From Hyphomicrobiales bacterium (GTDB lineage: Bacteria > Pseudomonadota > Alphaproteobacteria > Rhizobiales > S144-23), in contig WGBL01000047.1 in NCBI GenBank assembly GCA_015494375.1, positions 1 to 23,585 of the forward strand: a stretch of DNA of 23,585 bases, given 5' to 3'. The translations under genes and the position numbers were made by a program. Position 1 is the stretch's first letter; the number at the start of each line of letters is the position of its first letter. This document shows positions 16,960 to 23,585 of the stretch, one piece after another. Under the pieces are notes generated by a model. The model did not search any database. It worked only from the letters and a program-made list of their open reading frames with translations, and had not been told where the DNA came from.

Positions 16960-17964
16960 TCAGGGGCGCACGGCCTCACGATCGATGGCTTTGTCGTCGA
17001 GCCGGTCGAGCTCGGCGATATGGCAGGCGATGTCATAGGCAAGGCCGTCGTCCGCCTCCATCGGCTGCGTTGATGATGGCCTATGAGGGAGCGTCTCCCC
17101 GCCTGACTCGGCCTCCCGGCCGTCCTCGTCTGTGTTTTCCAAACTCTCCTGACGCTCTTTGCCCTCAGCCGATGCACGCGCGAAACTCGCCTCATCCTCG
17201 GCTATTCCCTCGGCCTCGGCAACGCCCCTTTCACGCTGGGCATCGTGAGCATCCTGAGCATCCTGAGCTTGATGGGAAGGATGCGTGGCATCGCTCTTTG
17301 CTCGCACACCGAGCACGGCGAGGATGTCGCGCCGCACGGGCGGCTCCGCCTCGAGCACCAGGGCGCATTCCACTTCAACCGTCTTGGCAAAGACCTCGGT
17401 CAGGCGGCGCAAGGCGCCGAGCTCGGCCCGCCCGGCAACCAGATAGTCGTCGCCCGGCTGCAGGATTGCTCCGGGCTCGAGTGTGCCCCGTTCGCTGGCA
17501 ACCAGCCCGCGCGCCTTGAGAAAGCCGAGGGCCTGGTCGCCCGTATCGAAATCCTCGTCGGCCCGATCGAGGAGCTGGGGCAGGGCCTCGACAAGGGGCA
17601 GTGTGCCGGCCCGATAAAGCCCCGCGACCCGCGCACATTTGGGCTCGAGCCGGGCGAGGCGTGCACCCCAATGGAGGATCTGCTTGAGCTTGGCTGCAAG
17701 CGCGAGCTCATGATCGCGCAAGCGCTCGACAAAATCGCGCAGCTCGCCGAGCTCGTCGAGTATCTCGCCGCTCGTGAGCTCGGCGTCGAGGGCCTTGGGC
17801 CGGAGCCGTTCCCTCGCGAGCGCGGCCATGATGGCGCGCGCACCCGCAAGGTGCCCGACAAGCAGATGCACCGCCGTCTCGACGCCCTGGCGTCGTGTCC
17901 AATTCAACAAGGCCGTCACCCCGCTCGACAGCACACGCCGGACGCCCGCACGCAATCCTTCCAT
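16960..17964 (-). CDS. Unrecognised protein with helical N-terminal half and acidic repeat-bearing tail
   Basis: A 334-residue open frame with coding-like composition that I cannot place in a family. Residues 1-110 look mainly helical (Ala, Leu, Arg and Glu-rich, with DELGELRDFVERLRDHE at about 70-86). Residues 110-220 look like a compact domain with GLYRAGTLPLVEALP and FDTGDQALGFLKARGLV. Residues 222-305 are acidic, low-complexity and probably disordered, including a QDAQDAHDAQ repeat encoded by a 9-base tandem repeat. The last 30 residues (AYDIACHIAELDRLDD) may be a short helix. No signal peptide or membrane segment is seen. The ATG at 17964 lacks a well-spaced ribosome binding site, so the start is uncertain. 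It lies between nrdJ and the SDR operon on the same strand. Confidence 0.6.
   Translation of the reverse strand: MEGLRAGVRRVLSSGVTALLNWTRRQGVETAVHLLVGHLAGARAIMAALARERLRPKALDAELTSGEILDELGELRDFVERLRDHELALAAKLKQILHWGARLARLEPKCARVAGLYRAGTLPLVEALPQLLDRADEDFDTGDQALGFLKARGLVASERGTLEPGAILQPGDDYLVAGRAELGALRRLTEVFAKTVEVECALVLEAEPPVRRDILAVLGVRAKSDATHPSHQAQDAQDAHDAQRERGVAEAEGIAEDEASFARASAEGKERQESLENTDEDGREAESGGETLPHRPSSTQPMEADDGLAYDIACHIAELDRLDDKAIDREAVRP
17240..17266. repeat. Three 9-base tandem repeats inside the unrecognised gene
   Basis: GCATCGTGA is followed by two copies of GCATCCTGA. On the coding (minus) strand they give an Asp-Ala-Gln/His repeat. The unit resembles the array at 117-152 (GCATCGTTG in another register). 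Confidence 0.8.
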
Positions 17965-18066
17965 GGCCTCGGGTTAGCACGGCCCGGGCCCGGCGCCTCT
18001 TATGGATTGCTGCTAAGCTTAACTGATTCGGTGCGAATCGGCATCGATCGTGTTTCGCAAAGCGGT

Positions 18067-18075
18067 TGTGGATAA
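18067..18075 (-). promoter_or_regulatory. Perfect DnaA box downstream of nrdJ
   Basis: TGTGGATAA on plus is the reverse complement of the consensus DnaA 9-mer TTATCCACA. It lies in the 220-base gap between nrdJ and the unrecognised gene, about 100 bases upstream of the latter. Whether DnaA binds is untested. Confidence 0.5.
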
Positions 18076-18091
18076 GAGCGGGGAAAAGAGG

Positions 18092-18116
18092 GTGGCGGCA
18101 CCCGCGGCACCGCCAC
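18092..18116 (-). terminator. Probable nrdJ terminator
   Basis: GTGGCGG (18092-18098) pairs with CCGCCAC (18110-18116) over an 11-base GC-rich loop. On the minus strand the stem is followed by CCTCTTTTCC, a moderate T run. It lies about 70 bases after the nrdJ stop. Confidence 0.5.
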
Positions 18117-18184
18117 GCCTCTGGTCCTAGACACGGCTCTTGTTGCGGAGATCAGCCGTCAATCGGGTGCGTGGCCGCCCGCCG

Positions 18185-22009
<3,825 letters not shown>

Positions 22010-22280
22010 TGCTTTGTTGCCCCCGTCTGGCTCTTGCTCTTTGTCTTTGTTCGTCTTTTCCGGTCGTGGCCTAGATGCTTGGCGGGCATGTGCCCAACTC
22101 GTCCGTTGTCTTGCTCGGTGTTCTCCCGCGCAGCGCACCAAACGCCCCAACTCGCCGCACCTCGGCCATCACCCAAGGCGAGCCGAATCGCCTTTGGATC
22201 GCCTCTTGGGTGTCTGTGCGAGCCGCCCCCTCCATGTGGAAGCTGCGACCTCGCCCCTTGCGTTGTTCGTGTGGAACGCG

Positions 22281-22330
22281 ACTAGGAACTTCTGGGAACT
22301 GCTGGAAACTTCTGGGAACTGGTAAAAACT
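22281..22330. repeat. Five imperfect 10-base tandem repeats upstream of nrdJ
   Basis: Units are ACTAGGAACT, TCTGGGAACT, GCTGGAAACT, TCTGGGAACT and GGTAAAAACT. The shared part is a purine run followed by ACT. It lies about 270 bases upstream of the nrdJ start. Confidence 0.85.
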
Positions 22331-22779
22331 GGGATCACAAGTTTGCGAGCGGTCCCGTCTCAGATACGCCTTGAGATTACGCTCGCACGCGATTTACCGG
22401 TGGGGGATGGGAATACGCCCCTACTTAAATCTTGCTGCTCTTGCTGCGGCCAAGATCAGTGGCGCCTCAGCTGTTGAAGAGCAATGCGACGGCCATCAAT
22501 GCCGAGGGAACGCAGATGCCGACGGTACGCAAACCCCCGAGGCTGCCGCGAGCGAACCCGAAACACCCACGCACCCATTGCGCAAGCATGGTGCCCAACG
22601 CCGCCGCGGGAACGCCATCGACCGTACCCCGCGACCGCCACCGTTCGTCGCCACGCGAAGGCCATCACGCAACCGCCGACGCCCCCCCACGCGCCTTGAG
22701 AAGAAATAGAACGATTCGTCGGAAATTTCCACGCAAAAACCCAATATTTTGGGGTTGGTTCTGCAACAGATACCATATG

Positions 22780-22809
22780 TTGATTTGCTGCGCACGGCCT
22801 GTGGATAAC
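22780..22809 (+). promoter_or_regulatory. Weak candidate promoter overlapping a DnaA 9-mer
   Basis: TTGATT (22780-22785) and GATAAC (22804-22809) are 18 bases apart and could be a sigma-70-type promoter on plus. The start codon it might serve (23192) is nearly 400 bases away, so the assignment is speculative. Confidence 0.2.
22800..22808 (-). promoter_or_regulatory. Perfect DnaA box in the nrdJ upstream spacer
   Basis: TGTGGATAA on plus is the reverse complement of TTATCCACA. It closes the AT-richer stretch of this spacer, about 790 bases upstream of nrdJ. Confidence 0.5.
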
Positions 22810-22966
22810 ATGTGCGGCGCTTGGGGGGCGGGCGCGAAGGCACCACGCGAGGGCCGACTGGTACGCGGAGAGAGCGATCAAGGCATGGCAAGGGGGATGG
22901 ACAGGCGCCGGTGCGTGATGCCATAAGGCGCGTGAGGCCAGCAGGCCCAGCAAGGCATGAGCCTCA

Positions 22967-23000
22967 ATTGGAGACAGTTATGTTTGATTGGAGACAATTA
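22967..23000. repeat. 14-base direct repeat at 20-base spacing
   Basis: ATTGGAGACAGTTA (22967-22980) and ATTGGAGACAATTA (22987-23000) differ at one base and are two helical turns apart. A run of eight T follows directly. The arrangement is suited to a dimeric or tandem regulator site upstream of the NDUFA12 gene, but no regulator is identified. Confidence 0.75.
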
Positions 23001-23009
23001 TTTTTTTTG

Positions 23010-23040
23010 ATGTTGTTGTCTGCAGCGGGGCCAACAACAT
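23010..23040. other. Perfect 9-base-pair stem-loop upstream of the NDUFA12 gene
   Basis: ATGTTGTTG (23010-23018) is the reverse complement of CAACAACAT (23032-23040), loop 13 bases. On plus no T run follows it (the T run precedes it), and on minus it is followed by A residues, so it is not an intrinsic terminator. It may be a leader structure. Confidence 0.55.
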
Positions 23041-23109
23041 TGCCATCCCAAGTTCACAGATGAGAGGCGGCAAAGCAACTGCGGGCAATTGAGCAGGCCG
23101 ACGAAGCCC

Positions 23110-23185
23110 CAAGCAACAAGGCCATGTGAGACGAGGTTCACAAGCAGCAGGGCCAAAGGCGTTGAGCCCACAAGCAACGAGGCCA
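23110..23185. repeat. Three imperfect 30-base tandem units leading into the NDUFA12 gene
   Basis: The element CAAGCARCRRGGCCA begins at 23110, 23141 and 23171, at 31 and 30 base spacing. The last copy supplies the presumed ribosome binding site (ACGAGG) and ends seven bases before the start codon. Confidence 0.8.
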
Positions 23186-23191
23186 TGAACG

Positions 23192-23585
23192 ATGGGCGTT
23201 TTTCGCGAGATATTTGCCTGGTGGACCGGCAACACCATCGGCACGCGGGTCTACACGGCGCTTCGTGGCCGGCTCGTCGGTGAGGACGAGCTCGGCAACC
23301 GCTATTACATCCAGCGCCGTGGCAAGGGACCGCTTGGTGTGCCGCGCCGCTGGGTGGTCTATCGCGAGCTTTCCGAGCCCTCGCTGGTGCCGGCGGCCTG
23401 GCATGGCTGGCTTCACTATACGCACGATGCGCCACCGACCGAGAGGCCTTATCAGCCGCGCCAGTGGGAAAAGCCGCATCGACCTAACATGACCGGCACA
23501 GCCGCCGCCTATCGGCCGCCGGGGAGCATATTGCGCCCCACGCGACCGGAGCGCCCGCGCGGGCCCCATGAACCCTGGCGCCCCC
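23192..23585 (+). CDS. NDUFA12-family accessory subunit of NADH:ubiquinone oxidoreductase (partial)
   Basis: Homologue of the mitochondrial complex I 17.2-kDa subunit NDUFA12, one of the few accessory subunits found in alphaproteobacteria; it binds the peripheral arm at the inner membrane. Translation from the ATG at 23192 starts MGVFREIFAWWTGNTIGT and shows the family core: GEDELGNRYYIQRR (30-43), RRWVVY (51-56), then VPAAWHGWLHYTHDAPPTERP (65-85). It stays open to the window edge (131 codons), close to complete for this family. The tail is Pro and Arg-rich. ACGAGG lies about nine bases upstream. An ATG at 23185 is out of frame. Confidence 0.93.
   Translation, partial: MGVFREIFAWWTGNTIGTRVYTALRGRLVGEDELGNRYYIQRRGKGPLGVPRRWVVYRELSEPSLVPAAWHGWLHYTHDAPPTERPYQPRQWEKPHRPNMTGTAAAYRPPGSILRPTRPERPRGPHEPWRP

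Larger units (their letters stand above)
22010..23191. other. 1.2-kb divergent spacer between nrdJ and the NDUFA12 gene
   Basis: Open frames exist but none resembles a known protein. It holds a 10-base array (22281-22330), an AT-richer stretch (about 22700-22810) ending in a DnaA 9-mer, a 14-base direct repeat with a T run (22967-23008), a 9-base-pair hairpin (23010-23040) and three 30-base imperfect repeats leading into the last gene. A minus-strand frame of about 60 codons ending near 22467 (containing GTVDGVPAAALGTMLAQWV) has codon composition like a gene and could be a remnant. Confidence 0.5.

Noticed and set aside
22440..22720. Cobalamin riboswitch upstream of the B12-dependent nrdJ
   Set aside because: A GCCACTG sequence occurs on the correct strand near 22457-22463, but the other conserved parts of the B12 element are absent.
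22767..22783. NrdR box in the nrdJ upstream region
   Set aside because: AACAGATACCATATGTT is partly symmetric but does not match the NrdR consensus in sequence or spacing and is far from nrdJ.
22700..22810. Replication origin at the AT-richer patch with a DnaA 9-mer
   Set aside because: Only one 9-mer lies there and no cluster of boxes or typical origin neighbours is visible.

Overview
The window is a GC-rich stretch of chromosome that reads as alphaproteobacterial. Supporting signs are a perfect Irr/ICE-type iron box (TTAGAA-N3-TTCTAA), an NDUFA12-type accessory subunit of respiratory complex I, a long class II (adenosylcobalamin) ribonucleotide reductase with a zinc-ribbon tail, and Liv-type transporters linked to an acyl-CoA synthetase. 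The order cannot be fixed from sequence alone; a Hyphomicrobiales-like organism is a reasonable guess. I see no mobile element, tRNA, rRNA, CRISPR array or prophage gene.

Layout. After about 620 bases with repeats and no convincing gene, a plus-strand cluster runs from 620 to 8186: an AMP-forming acyl-CoA synthetase, then a complete Liv-type ABC importer (livG, livH, livM, livK, livF). The likely logic is uptake of a carboxylic acid and its activation to a CoA thioester; the substrate is unknown. Facing it on the minus strand are a DsrC/TusE-family protein with an altered C-terminal arm (8366-8731) and, behind a strong intrinsic terminator, an iron(III)-binding periplasmic protein (9059-10162) with an Irr box upstream. 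A 700-base divergent spacer full of short repeats leads to ftsH (10864-12798). Next, on the minus strand, come an ABC1/UbiB-family atypical kinase, a low-specificity threonine aldolase and a short-chain dehydrogenase that lacks the catalytic Tyr and Lys. These are transcribed in the order SDR, aldolase, kinase. Upstream of them are an unrecognised 334-residue protein and the class II ribonucleotide reductase nrdJ (18185-22009). A spacer of about 1.2 kb follows, and the window ends inside a plus-strand NDUFA12-family gene (from 23192).

The most distinctive features are the following. (1) The DsrC-like protein keeps the upstream arm cysteine, but the penultimate cysteine is replaced by Ser and the chain runs on past the usual end. 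(2) An Irr box sits where an activator could work upstream of an orphan ferric-binding protein gene. (3) Almost every longer spacer carries its own short tandem repeat, different in sequence each time, with several 10-base (one helical turn) periods, often directly upstream of a start codon. (4) Two perfect DnaA 9-mers flank nrdJ. (5) The SDR active site is replaced, and one conserved-looking gene has no recognised family. No complete new multi-gene system is evident; these are separate leads.
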